Of a stretch of DNA of 64,000 bases, positions 47,936 through 58,285 are shown piece after piece. The DNA lies in NCBI RefSeq assembly GCF_006517275.1, contig NZ_CP041191.1, forward strand, positions 4,583,001 to 4,647,000, in the 5' to 3' direction. Below the pieces are notes generated by a model, which did no database searches, was not told where the DNA came from, and was given only the letters and a program-made list of their open reading frames with translations. How positions within the stretch are numbered: position 1 is the first letter of the stretch; each line of letters begins with the position of its first letter. The translations under genes were made by a program, and so were the position numbers. This DNA comes from Labrenzia sp. PHM005. GTDB taxonomy: Bacteria; Pseudomonadota; Alphaproteobacteria; Rhizobiales; Stappiaceae.

Positions 47936-47961
47936 GCGGGCCCACGTGGCCCGCTTTTTTT
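47936..47961 (+). terminator. Rho-independent terminator of fhs
   Basis: GCGGGCC (47936-47942) pairs with GGCCCGC (47948-47954) over a five-base loop and is followed by seven T. Confidence 0.95.
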
Positions 47962-48137
47962 GGCTCAATAAGAATTACTCAATAACTCTTCATACCACTA
48001 CTGAATAAAATCTCGACCACCCCAACATCGTTAAAAATAACGATGGTATGAACTACTTATTTTTTACATGATTTACTAATACGAAACGAAAAACCCAGTA
48101 AAACAACATCCTATAACGATAAAATAGATCGTCAGTT

Positions 48138-49217
48138 ATGCATGATATCCTTTTCATTTCTGATTCCATTCCGCGCTCTATTGACAGAGCGTCCCTGATA
48201 TCGCGTGCCTTCAATACCCAGATTTTGCCGCCCAAAAACGTCAATGCGTGCCAACTGAAGGCAGCAAGTATTGTCGTCTATGATCTCGTCTTGGATGTTG
48301 AAACCAATGTCGTTCACATCCGTGACGCTCTTGAACAATGCCAGACAGTTGTTGTGTTTTTTTCCTCCGGCAACAAGCTGGAAAAAAAGCAGGCCGAGGC
48401 ACTCAAGGGCGCCCGCCTTGTCGACCGGACCCATCCTTTGAACATTCTCCTGTCGGAGATGAACACAATTTTGCGGCGGACAAAAAGGAAGACCACGCTG
48501 CAAGATGCCATGCAGCTGGTCGACGAGGCTGCTGCTTCTTTTGAAGACATTTGCCTATCGACCGTGCTCGGCGCGCCTTTACCTCTCGACAAACTGGAAA
48601 ACGCGACAGATACAGTCAGTGGCACGCTCGCCAAATACAGTCTCACCAACTTCCTGGGAAGTTTGCAGGGTTACCATTCCCACACGACGCGGCACACATT
48701 GCTTGTCGCAACCGTCGCAGCTGAGTTCTGCACCCGCCTGAACCTTTCAGACGATATTCGTGAATTGCTGATCTCCGGTGCGATTGTTCACGATATCGGC
48801 AAAACTCAGATCCCTTTGGCAATCTTGGACAAACCGGCAAAACTGTCCGATTCAGAAATGGAATTGGTCCGCACCCATCCACGTCACGGGTACCGGATTC
48901 TACAAAAAAATCCGAAACTTGACGATCGCATCAAGATCCTAGCTTTGGAGCATCACGAATATTTGGATGGATCTGGGTATCCAGATGGGAAAGTTGAAAA
49001 GGATCTTTGTCTGGAAGTGCGCATCCTGACAATTTGCGACATATACTCCGCCCTAATCGAAAAGCGCAGCTACAAACCACCGCTCTCCCACAACGAAGCC
49101 ATCCGCATTTTGGATTCCATGGGCGGAAAACTCGACCAAAGGCTCCTTGCGGAATTTAAGAAAATCATGCGGCCAGCACCCGGTTTTGCAACAGTGCGTG
49201 CCAAGGCAGCCGGTTAA
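48138..49217 (+). CDS. HD-GYP domain cyclic-di-GMP phosphodiesterase
   Basis: A 359-residue protein. Residues 1-115 look like a degenerate receiver domain: the beta-1 acidic pair is ISDS, and DLVLDVET is near the phospho-acceptor place, but the late Lys is not clear. The C-terminal HD-GYP domain (about 170-345) has IVHDIGK (His218-Asp219) and HHEYLDGSGYP (GYP at 280-282), the metal-binding and signature residues for c-di-GMP hydrolysis. No clear ribosome site before the ATG. It ends 15 bp from the convergent lipoprotein gene. Confidence 0.88.
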   Translation: MHDILFISDSIPRSIDRASLISRAFNTQILPPKNVNACQLKAASIVVYDLVLDVETNVVHIRDALEQCQTVVVFFSSGNKLEKKQAEALKGARLVDRTHPLNILLSEMNTILRRTKRKTTLQDAMQLVDEAAASFEDICLSTVLGAPLPLDKLENATDTVSGTLAKYSLTNFLGSLQGYHSHTTRHTLLVATVAAEFCTRLNLSDDIRELLISGAIVHDIGKTQIPLAILDKPAKLSDSEMELVRTHPRHGYRILQKNPKLDDRIKILALEHHEYLDGSGYPDGKVEKDLCLEVRILTICDIYSALIEKRSYKPPLSHNEAIRILDSMGGKLDQRLLAEFKKIMRPAPGFATVRAKAAG

Positions 49218-49232
49218 CGCGCCACCAACCGG

Positions 49233-49712
49233 TCACCGTGGGATCCACCGGCTTTCCAGCCTGGGCTCATTCACAACACAAGAAACCTGAGAAGCTGGTG
49301 CTTGCCGCCGTTTCGACCCATAGGCCCTTGCTTTTTTCTCATCCGCACAGGTGGGACGCCGGGCAAGTTGATATCCTTTGCCGCGCAGGCACCCCTCAAA
49401 CCTTCGTGCTCTCAGGCGCTCGTTTGGATCAACACTAACAACATTGGCTGAATAGAAATCACCGTAGTACCGGCAAGAAAAACCATAACAGTATCGCGGT
49501 CCGAATCCGCCAAACCCGCCAAATGACGTGGTTTTATAAGACGGCGGCACTTCCTGAAGCGAGCGCACCTGGCAGGCATCGATCGCCGCGCGCCGCTGTT
49601 CAACAGTTGATCCGGTTTTCAAGATCACGAATTGGGCACCGCCGAGCGTCTGGCAGGCCGCCAGAAAAACTCCGCTAATTGCCAGGAAGAAGGGCCATTT
49701 CCTCTTATTCAT
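49233..49712 (-). CDS. small predicted lipoprotein
   Basis: A 159-residue protein from ATG 49712 with a lipoprotein signal: basic MNKRKW, hydrophobic core and lipobox VFLAAC (Cys20). The mature part contains TGSTVEQRRAAIDACQ and a Gly/Phe/Tyr-rich aromatic segment (GGFGGFGPRYCYGFSCRYYG) with several cysteines, then the block RRFEGCLRGKGYQ seen in small alphaproteobacterial lipoproteins. Function unknown. The frame to 49808 is an upstream extension without signal features. Confidence 0.75.
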   Translation of the reverse strand: MNKRKWPFFLAISGVFLAACQTLGGAQFVILKTGSTVEQRRAAIDACQVRSLQEVPPSYKTTSFGGFGGFGPRYCYGFSCRYYGDFYSANVVSVDPNERLRARRFEGCLRGKGYQLARRPTCADEKKARAYGSKRRQAPASQVSCVVNEPRLESRWIPR

Positions 49713-49918
49713 GATTGAATTCCAACCGCTTAGAAAACATGAGTGTATTGTGCTAGTATTCCAGACACAAGTCCTCATCACCGCATAGAAATGCGCCGCC
49801 CTTGCCACCTGTCGCGAAAGCGACTTGGCGTGTCGTTTTAAAGATACCGGGCAAATCGGCTTGAGGCATAAGGTTTTTCAACGTTTACCGGCCACAATTG
49901 CCTTTTTGGAGCTGCCTA

Positions 49919-50623
<705 letters not shown>

Positions 50624-50650
50624 CGGGCGATGTTCAAGGAGGCTGCCGAC

Positions 50651-51307
50651 ATGCAGGCGGGCGAGCCTCTTTTCCCGATCGAACCGGACGAGGACACGAA
50701 CGACAAGCTCGGCCGTGTCCTAGTTATCGCCTGCGGCGCGTTGGCCCGTGAGATCATTGCTATCCGCGACTTGAATGGGCTCGACCATATTGACCTGACT
50801 TGCCTTCCGGCCAAGCTGCACAACACTCCGGACAAGATTCCGGACGAAGTCAGACGGGTCATTACCCTTAACCAGGGTCGCTACTCTGACATTCTTGTTG
50901 CTTATGGCGACTGCGGCACCGGCGGCCTTCTCGACAAAGTTCTGGAAGAAACCGGCGCCCGCCGGATTGAAGGGGCACATTGTTATGCCTTCTTCGCAGG
51001 CATCGAAACTTTCGACGAATTTGAAGAAGATCAGCTCGGCAGCTTTTATCTGACCGATTTCCTGGTCCGCCACTTTCAAACAATGGTGATCGAACCGCTC
51101 GGCCTCGATTGGCATCCGCATCTGCGCGACATGTATTTCGAGCACTACACCCGCGTTTTGTACTTGGCGCAAACGGACGATCCCAAGCTGGAAGAAGACG
51201 CATTGAAGGCTGCAGAACGCCTTGGTCTTCCGCTTGAAATCAAAAAAACCGGCTTCGGTTTACTGACGCCGTTTTTGAAAAAAACGCCGACGGTGACCGT
51301 GCTCTGA
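50651..51307 (+). CDS. DUF1638 protein of the corrinoid operon
   Basis: A 218-residue protein; GGAGG with eight-base spacing supports ATG 50651 rather than 50630. Segments LGRVLVIACGALARE, LTCLPAKLHNTPDKIP, VAYGDCGTGGLLD and HCYAFFAGIETF are characteristic of DUF1638, a family found beside methylamine and betaine methyltransferase genes in methanogens and bacteria. Conserved cysteines and histidines suggest a metal or cofactor site. Role undetermined; position ties it to corrinoid methyl transfer. Confidence 0.85.
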   Translation: MQAGEPLFPIEPDEDTNDKLGRVLVIACGALAREIIAIRDLNGLDHIDLTCLPAKLHNTPDKIPDEVRRVITLNQGRYSDILVAYGDCGTGGLLDKVLEETGARRIEGAHCYAFFAGIETFDEFEEDQLGSFYLTDFLVRHFQTMVIEPLGLDWHPHLRDMYFEHYTRVLYLAQTDDPKLEEDALKAAERLGLPLEIKKTGFGLLTPFLKKTPTVTVL

Positions 51308-51410
51308 AATTCGGCACTGCACAAGTCGGTTTTTCACCTCGCAATGCCGCTATCGCGCGGCTTGGATTTATGACTTTCCGGCAATCATGCTTGAAAGAGG
51401 AACACGTGAC

Positions 51411-51713
51411 ATGGCGCAAAAGACCATCGTTTACTGGCGGGACATCCCGGCACAAATCCTGGTGAAAAAAGGCCGCAAATCGGCCCGCCGGGAACTGCCA
51501 TCTGTTTTCATGGAAACGATTGATGCCTGTGCAATGCGTGTCGGAGCAAAAGACAGCGATGCCTATATGGCCGAATGGCGCCGGGCAGACCCTGTGGAAG
51601 TTTCCGACGAGCTTGAACAGGAGGCCGACAGCGCACTGGAAACACTTGTTGCCGCCTATCCGAAACACCGCCTGATGGAGCTGATGGCGAATGGAGGCAC
51701 CGAACATGACTGA
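51411..51713 (+). CDS. PF13769-type small protein ('virulence factor' family)
   Basis: A 100-residue protein (YWRDIPAQILVKKGRKSARREL; CAMRVGAKDSDAYMAEWRR) that I recognise as the PF13769 family, whose name does not describe its function. It is basic in the first third and acidic later. Its last codons overlap the MTHFR start (ATG 51706 inside the final codons), indicating coupling. In other alphaproteobacteria it appears in the same corrinoid/MTHFR gene neighbourhood, from memory. Confidence 0.75.
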   Translation: MAQKTIVYWRDIPAQILVKKGRKSARRELPSVFMETIDACAMRVGAKDSDAYMAEWRRADPVEVSDELEQEADSALETLVAAYPKHRLMELMANGGTEHD

Positions 51714-52599
51714 GACCTGCCTGTTGGCCAATGGGCGGCTGCCCGCGTCGACTGAAATGTCACCGAAGCAGGTGGTGGAAAAGAGCGAACTTCTGGCAGG
51801 TATCCCTTCCGGCACACAAGTTTATGTCACCGACCTTGGCAATGCTTCGGAAGACATGATTGTCTCCGCAGCGAAGATCCTGACCGACAAGGGGCTGGCG
51901 GCTGTGCCGCATATGGCCGCGCGCCGCTATGCCAGTGCTCAAGATTTTGAGCGCCGCATCACTCGCCTCACCCAGGAAGCTGGTGTCAACGACGTTCTGG
52001 TGATCGCGGGAGAAGCCGACAAAGCCGGTCCCCTCACCTCCTCGGTTGCTCTTTTGGAAACCGGTCTGTTCGACAAGCTTGGCATCAAGAAAATCGGCGT
52101 TGCCGGACACCCTGAGGGGGCGCCCGATATCAAACCGGACGTGATCAAGTCCTTCTTGATGCATAAACATGAATTGGCCAAAAACAGCGATGCGGAATTC
52201 CGGATTGTCACCCAATTCGGATTCGACCCGCATCAAGTCAGCGTTTGGCTGGATGAAATCCGCGCCTGGGGCAACACCTTCCCGGTCCACATCGGTGTCG
52301 CAGGCCCTGCGAAGATGACGACACTTTTGAAATATGCGGCCTTTGCTGGCGTCGAAAACTCCCTCAACTTCCTGAAGAAGCGCGGCGGAGCTGTCGTCTC
52401 CATGCTGTCCGGCTACGACCCGAACACGATGGTCGAACCGCTGGAAGCCCGCATCACCAGCCAGCCGGACAGTCAGCTGGCCCAGATCCATGTTTACCCG
52501 TTTGGCGGCGTCGCCAAGACCTCCGAGTGGCTGCTTGCCCGCGGTAGCTGGTCTTTTCAGACCCCCTCTTCTCCTCTGACTGCAAACGAGATTGCCTAA
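51706..52599 (+). CDS. methylenetetrahydrofolate reductase-like protein of the C1 operon
   Basis: A 297-residue FAD-barrel protein of the MTHFR family (VYVTDLGNASEDM, GLAAVPHMAARRY, DVLVIAGEADKAGPL, KIGVAGHPEGAPD, IVTQFGFDPHQV). Here it is expected to oxidise methyl-THF to methylene-THF, opposite to the biosynthetic MetF direction. It is shorter in its N-terminal region than E. coli MetF. Coupled to the PF13769 gene upstream and immediately followed by the methyltransferase gene (TAAATG). Confidence 0.88.
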   Translation: MTETCLLANGRLPASTEMSPKQVVEKSELLAGIPSGTQVYVTDLGNASEDMIVSAAKILTDKGLAAVPHMAARRYASAQDFERRITRLTQEAGVNDVLVIAGEADKAGPLTSSVALLETGLFDKLGIKKIGVAGHPEGAPDIKPDVIKSFLMHKHELAKNSDAEFRIVTQFGFDPHQVSVWLDEIRAWGNTFPVHIGVAGPAKMTTLLKYAAFAGVENSLNFLKKRGGAVVSMLSGYDPNTMVEPLEARITSQPDSQLAQIHVYPFGGVAKTSEWLLARGSWSFQTPSSPLTANEIA

Positions 52600-53553
<954 letters not shown>

Positions 53554-53578
53554 AGCCAGCCCGCACACCACTTGAATT

Positions 53579-53684
53579 GTCATCCCTGCGAACGCAGGGA
53601 TCCAGTATTCAGGGACATTAGAGTTCAATCTCAAACGCTGCGGCGTACTGGATCCCGGTCTTGGCTTTGCCAAACCGGGATGAC
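53579..53684. repeat. palindromic GTCATCCC-type repeat, copy 1
   Basis: Starts GTCATCCCTGCG...GCAGGGATCCAGTA and ends TACTGGATCCCGG...CCGGGATGAC; the ends and the inner GGATCCAGTA/TACTGGATCC blocks pair, giving nested hairpins. It fills the gap between the methyltransferase and ASKHA genes inside the C1 operon. A second, diverged copy is at 59053-59181. Such elements are dispersed in many proteobacterial genomes. Confidence 0.8.
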
Positions 53685-53733
53685 ACGTTTCTAAAAGCCA
53701 GCCCAAACGGCCTAGCAGGATCGACCCGCACCA

Positions 53734-55770
53734 ATGACAGACAGCACTGAGAAACTTGCCAAAGTCGTTTTCCAGCCCAGCGGCCGGCGCGGCACGTTTG
53801 CTGTCGGCACACCGCTTCTGGATGCGGCAAGATCTCTCGGTGTTTATGTGGAATCGGTCTGTGGAGGCCGGGGCATCTGCGGGCGCTGCCAGATCTCCGT
53901 TTCCGAAGGAACCTTCGCCAAGGAAAACCTGACCAGCGCCGCCAGCCATCTGGAAGGTGCAACCGAAGCGGAAACCCGTTACTCGACGCTGCGCAAACTG
54001 CCGGAAGACCGGCGTCTGTCCTGTCAGGCCAAGATCCTGGGCGATTTGGTGGTCGACATTCCAACCGATGCCCAGACCAACCGCCAGGTTGTCCGCAAAC
54101 GCGCCGAAGCCAAACACATCGAACCGGACAGCGCGATCCAGCTGGTCACCCTCACCCTTGATGAGCCGGATATGGAAACCCCGCGCGGCGACAGCGACCG
54201 ACTGCGCGAGGCGGTTGCCGCCAAAGCCGGTCTGCCGGCTCTTGGCATCGATCCTGTCCTGCTGCCAAAGGTTCAAACCATCCTGCGCAAGGGCAAGTGG
54301 ACCGTAACCGCCGCCATCCACCAGGATGAAAGCACTGCTCCGGCTATTGTTTCCCTTTGGCCGGGCGAAAAGCAGGCTGTTTATGGCCTTGCCGTCGACA
54401 TCGGATCGACCACCATCGCCGCGCATCTGTGTAATCTGCAAAACGGCCGCACCGTGTCGTCCGCAGGCACGTCTAATCCGCAGATCCGCTTCGGCGAAGA
54501 CCTGATGTCGCGGGTCTCTTATGTCCAGATGAACCCCACAAAACTGCCGGATCTGGTGAAGGCCGTCCGCGCGGCGATCAACGCGCTCGTCGGCAAGCTG
54601 GTCGGCGATGTCGGGGCCGAGCGCGCCGATGTGCTGGACGCCACCTTCGTTGGCAACCCGGTGATGCATCATCTGTTTTTGGGGATCGATCCGGTGGAAC
54701 TCGGTGGTGCGCCCTTCGCGCTCGCCGCGTCTGACGCCATGGTTCTCACCGCCCGTGACCTCGATCTGGATCTCAATCCCGGCGCAAGGGTCTACATGCT
54801 GCCGTGCATTGCCGGTCACGTCGGCGCGGACGCGGCGGCTGCCACGCTCTCTGAAAGCCCTTACACACACGACGAAACCACCCTGCTCGTCGATGTCGGC
54901 ACCAACGCGGAAATTGTATTGGGCAACAAGGACCGCCTGCTCGCCGCCTCCTCCCCCACCGGTCCGGCTTTTGAGGGCGCGGAGATTTCCTCCGGCCAGC
55001 GGGCTGCTCCCGGTGCCATCGAGCGCCTCCGGATCGACAAGGACACACTGGAACCACGTTTCAAGGTGATCGGCGTTGACGAATGGTCGGACGAGGAAGG
55101 CTTTGAAGAAAAGATCGACAGTGTTGGTGTCACTGGCATTTGCGGGTCCGGCATCATCGAGGCGGTTGCGGAAATGTACCTTTCCGGGCTCATCACCGAG
55201 GACGGGGTGATTGACGGGGCGATGGCGGAAAAAACTCATCGTATCCGGTCTGAGGGTCGCACGTTTTCCTACGTGATTGCCGACCGGGATATCGAGATTT
55301 CAATCCTGCAAACGGATATCCGCGCAATTCAGCTCGCCAAAGGCGCGCTTTATGCCGGTATCAAACTGCTGCAGGACAAGCTCGGCAGCGACCACATCGA
55401 CCGCATCCGTTTCGCGGGCGCTTTTGGCAGCTACATTGAGCCGAAATACGCAATGATCTTAGGCCTCATCCCGGATTGTGCTCTCGACGGTGTTTCCGGC
55501 GTCGGCAATGCCGCCGGCACCGGCGCCCGCATGGCGCTGCTCAATCGTGGCTACCGGCGCGAGATCGAAGAAACGGTCCATAACATCGAGAAAATCGAAA
55601 CCGCCCTGGAACCGAAATTCCAGGAGCATTTTGTCAATGCCATGGCTTTGCCCAACAAAGTCGATCCCTTCCCGAACCTGCGCGCATCCGTCGAGCTGCC
55701 CGAACGCAAGGAACCGGTCGCAGCAGAAGGCGCTGGAGACGGCCGGAGGCGGCGGAGACGGCGGGGGTGA
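53734..55770 (+). CDS. corrinoid activation protein, [2Fe-2S] + ASKHA (RamA/RACo-like, DUF4445)
   Basis: A 678-residue protein that reactivates oxidised Co(II) corrinoid in an ATP-driven, electron-supplied reaction. The N-terminal ferredoxin-like domain has CGGRGICGRC with Cys43, Cys49, Cys52 and a fourth ligand at Cys97. A linker (about 110-200) is followed by the ASKHA fold: VDIGSTTIAAHL, PQIRFGEDLMSR, VGNPVMHHLFLG, LVDVGTNAEIV, and GICGSGIIEAVA; late GAFGSYIEPKYA. The C-terminus is an Arg run (DGRRRRRRRG). Separated from the upstream gene by a palindromic repeat but same orientation. A fragment of a diverged copy lies at 57381-57580. Confidence 0.92.
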   Translation: MTDSTEKLAKVVFQPSGRRGTFAVGTPLLDAARSLGVYVESVCGGRGICGRCQISVSEGTFAKENLTSAASHLEGATEAETRYSTLRKLPEDRRLSCQAKILGDLVVDIPTDAQTNRQVVRKRAEAKHIEPDSAIQLVTLTLDEPDMETPRGDSDRLREAVAAKAGLPALGIDPVLLPKVQTILRKGKWTVTAAIHQDESTAPAIVSLWPGEKQAVYGLAVDIGSTTIAAHLCNLQNGRTVSSAGTSNPQIRFGEDLMSRVSYVQMNPTKLPDLVKAVRAAINALVGKLVGDVGAERADVLDATFVGNPVMHHLFLGIDPVELGGAPFALAASDAMVLTARDLDLDLNPGARVYMLPCIAGHVGADAAAATLSESPYTHDETTLLVDVGTNAEIVLGNKDRLLAASSPTGPAFEGAEISSGQRAAPGAIERLRIDKDTLEPRFKVIGVDEWSDEEGFEEKIDSVGVTGICGSGIIEAVAEMYLSGLITEDGVIDGAMAEKTHRIRSEGRTFSYVIADRDIEISILQTDIRAIQLAKGALYAGIKLLQDKLGSDHIDRIRFAGAFGSYIEPKYAMILGLIPDCALDGVSGVGNAAGTGARMALLNRGYRREIEETVHNIEKIETALEPKFQEHFVNAMALPNKVDPFPNLRASVELPERKEPVAAEGAGDGRRRRRRRG

Positions 55771-55812
55771 GGCATTCGATATCTGGTGTGCGGCCGAGGA
55801 AATCTATGAAAG

Positions 55813-55971
55813 TTGGATTTGCCGGTACACAGACCTTTTCATGATGCGTTGAACGCGAAGCAATATTCCGCTGTTCTCCGAACTGGCAGACCTTCTCAAA
55901 TTACTCATTTGTCTACGCAAGAGGAAATTGAGTTTTGGTTCCAGGCACTTATTGGTGTCCCGGTGTCCTGA
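55813..55971 (+). pseudogene. short protein-like remnant between the ASKHA and cyclase genes
   Basis: After an in-frame TGA the frame from TTG 55813 to TGA 55971 encodes 52 residues that read like a real protein end (LPVHRPFHDALNAKQYS; ITHLSTQEEIEFWFQALIG). No start codon with a ribosome site is present and no family is recognised. Probably the 3' remnant of a lost gene. Confidence 0.3.
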
Positions 55972-56053
55972 ATTGATCTGCGGCTGATAAACAATGAACT
56001 AAAATCCAAAAAACAGACTTGGCCATCGCCTTAACCGGGCTACCATCCGTTTC

Positions 56054-57250
56054 TTGGCTCGCAAGCTTCACTTCCAAGAATGGGGCAACGTGGTGGATCC
56101 AAACGAACGCTCAAGTCGTGACACGATCATTCATTGGCTGATGGCTGAAGGACCGCGGCAAGAGACACCCTCAGCCTTGCTTCACAATTATTGTCTCAAG
56201 CTGCGCGAGTTTGGGGTCCAGGTCGACAGATCCACAATGGGTGCTCCGATCCTCCACCCGGTCGCGAAATCTTCGTTTGTGTTTTGGGACCTGGCCGAGG
56301 GCACCAGCCAACGCTGGTTTGCCTATACACCAGACCAGCTGGAGCTGCTCAAAGCCAGCCCGATTTACAGGATTTACACACGAGGTGAACCGTCGTCGCT
56401 GCAGCTCGACCGGCCTGAAGAACGGGGCCGATATCCTATTGGTGATGACCTTTGGGCTGAGGGATATTTCCAGTACGAAGCGATGCCGCTGCGGTTTTCT
56501 GACGGAACCTACAAGGTTTTAACACTGGCAACGAAATCACCAGACGGTTTTGGAAGCAAAGACAAGGCCTTGATCGAGGCAACACTACCCGCGCTGACAC
56601 TGGTGTTTGAAGGATTTGTATCCCGAAACACCGCGAAAACGCTGATGGAGACCTATGTCGGCAAACGGGCTGGTTTACGGGTGCTAGACGGGGAGATCGC
56701 ACGCGGTGACGGAAGCCCTATTGACGCCGTGATCTGGTTCTCCGACCTTCGCGGTTTCACGTCCCTGGCGCAGTCCCGGGACGAAGGTGCGCTTCTCAAG
56801 CTCCTGAATGACTATTTCGAGATCCAGACAGATGCGATCGAAACCCATTCCGGAGAAGTCCTCAAATTCATAGGTGATGCCGTGCTGGCGATATTCCCCT
56901 ATAAAAACTCAGTAGGTGATGCAGTCGCGCAGGCTGAAGCTGCGGCTTTTCAAGCATTAAAAGACAGTGGTGCGCAAGATGACTTTTCCTTCGGCATCGG
57001 CCTCCACCCCGGGTCGGTGTTTTATGGAAATGTCGGAGGAGGCACCCGCTTGGATTTCACGGTGATTGGGACATCGGTCAATCTCACCAGCCGCATTGAG
57101 GGTTTGTGCGGCGAACTGGATCGCCCTCTTTTGGCCTCAGCCGACTTTGTCGAACAATCAGCACTGAAGTGGAATTCGCTAGGGCATCATCGGTTGAAAG
57201 GCGTCACCAACGCCGTCGAGGTGTTTTCGCCGGAAGCGAACGCCAAATAG
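56054..57250 (+). CDS. class III adenylate/guanylate cyclase
   Basis: A soluble 398-residue cyclase (TTG start at 56054; GTG at 56090 or 56093 equally possible). Residues about 1-190 are a sensor-like region (QRWFAYTPDQLELL; LATKSPDGFGSKDKALIEA) resembling the N-terminal part of rhizobial cyclases. The catalytic domain (about 220-395) has both metal aspartates, Asp231 in WFSDLRGFTSL and Asp275 in FIGDAVLAIFPY, and the transition-state region GTSVNLTSRIE. Substrate choice (ATP or GTP) is not certain. The gene interrupts the ASKHA gene and its duplicated fragment. Confidence 0.88.
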   Translation: MARKLHFQEWGNVVDPNERSSRDTIIHWLMAEGPRQETPSALLHNYCLKLREFGVQVDRSTMGAPILHPVAKSSFVFWDLAEGTSQRWFAYTPDQLELLKASPIYRIYTRGEPSSLQLDRPEERGRYPIGDDLWAEGYFQYEAMPLRFSDGTYKVLTLATKSPDGFGSKDKALIEATLPALTLVFEGFVSRNTAKTLMETYVGKRAGLRVLDGEIARGDGSPIDAVIWFSDLRGFTSLAQSRDEGALLKLLNDYFEIQTDAIETHSGEVLKFIGDAVLAIFPYKNSVGDAVAQAEAAAFQALKDSGAQDDFSFGIGLHPGSVFYGNVGGGTRLDFTVIGTSVNLTSRIEGLCGELDRPLLASADFVEQSALKWNSLGHHRLKGVTNAVEVFSPEANAK

Positions 57251-57340
57251 GCTGTCGTGAATGGGAAGACACAGTCACTTTTTCAGTCGGCCATCTCCCA
57301 ACAAAGGCGCAACTGCTTGCACTGCTAAAGCTTTGCATTT

Positions 57341-57580
57341 CAGGCCAAAACCAGAACGAACGGATCGACCGTTCCGGCGACGCCGCCGGTACCGGCCCCG
57401 CATGGCGCTGCTCAATCGCGGTTACCGGCGCAAGATCGAAACGACAGTTCACAACATCGAGAAGATCGAGACCGCTCTGGAACCGAAGTTCCAGGAGCAT
57501 TTTGTCAACGCCATGTCCCTGCCCAACAAGGTCGATCCCATTCCGAACCTGCGCGCCGGCGGAGACGGCGGGGTTGAGAT
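57341..57580. pseudogene. junction remnant: methyltransferase 3' end joined to frameshifted ASKHA 3' end
   Basis: 57341-57380 on the minus strand encodes AGTVDPFVLVLA then a stop, identical over 12 residues to the end of the methyltransferase at 58286-58888, with synonymous base changes. From 57381 the plus strand matches the ASKHA gene 3' end (55502-55770): MALLNRGYRRKIETTVHNIE... through PNKVDP and PNLRA, then, after an internal deletion, the GGCGGAGACGGCGGG bases of the Arg-run tail. One base is missing in the GGCACCGGCGCCC stretch relative to the intact gene, so the frame is broken. Of 52 compared codons 17 differ, 13 silently. Confidence 0.85.
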
Positions 57581-57633
57581 CCTTCTCGTCGTTTACTTGT
57601 TGAGCACTTACCTAGCTGTTAGCCCGTTCAACT

Positions 57634-58185
57634 TTAGCCGTCGGCATCATCAGAGTTTTTCTTTTTGGTAATCAAATGCCATGCGTCTCTGCTTATATGA
57701 CCGCCGTTTTGCATCATTTCATCGGCTTGGTCCTCTATCCCGCCAGGATAACGCACTGAGTAGCGTATTTCGCCTACACTAGCGGCCAAATCATAAAGAC
57801 TATCAGAATCGAATGTCTTCCTCTTGACAGTTCCTTTATGAACTCGCACAGCAGTTATCTCATCCGGAGCTATTCTACTCCATTCCCAACGAGAATGTAC
57901 CAAAGACTGACGAACCTCATTCATCTCAGATATTCTGTTGTACTGCTCTCTGAGAGTTGATTTTTTTGGCTCTTCTTGCTTTTCAACTACCCGCTTCAAC
58001 CACAATTTAAGAATATTACCAAATTGAGCATTCTTTACTACCGATGACGGTAGGGTTTCGACATCATCAAATGAGAGTATAGTTTGTTCATAGATATCAT
58101 TTTCGAGAAAGCCCCATTGAGCAACAAAATATCCTATCGAATACACTTCACCTTCGCTCAAATCAGTATTTAATTTAACTTTCAT
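57634..58185 (-). CDS. A+T-rich gene, HEPN-like protein
   Basis: A 183-residue hydrophilic protein of unknown family. The DNA is plainly richer in A+T than its neighbours and uses AAA, AAT and TTT codons freely, suggesting transfer. Predicted mostly helical; the segment EVRQSLVHSRWEW contains R92-x4-H97, the catalytic pattern of HEPN ribonucleases, with FVAQWGFLENDIYEQ as a plausible first helix. No partner MNT-type antitoxin gene is adjacent. It sits between the duplication remnant and the methyltransferase gene. HEPN assignment is tentative. Confidence 0.6.
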   Translation of the reverse strand: MKVKLNTDLSEGEVYSIGYFVAQWGFLENDIYEQTILSFDDVETLPSSVVKNAQFGNILKLWLKRVVEKQEEPKKSTLREQYNRISEMNEVRQSLVHSRWEWSRIAPDEITAVRVHKGTVKRKTFDSDSLYDLAASVGEIRYSVRYPGGIEDQADEMMQNGGHISRDAWHLITKKKNSDDADG

Positions 58186-58285
58186 TCCCTTTCCTCCAAG
58201 AGACGGATTTATACTTATAATTGAAAACTACAAATGAATACTACCTAAAAGAGCGTATCGACAATATTGTCGAAATTTGCCCTCC

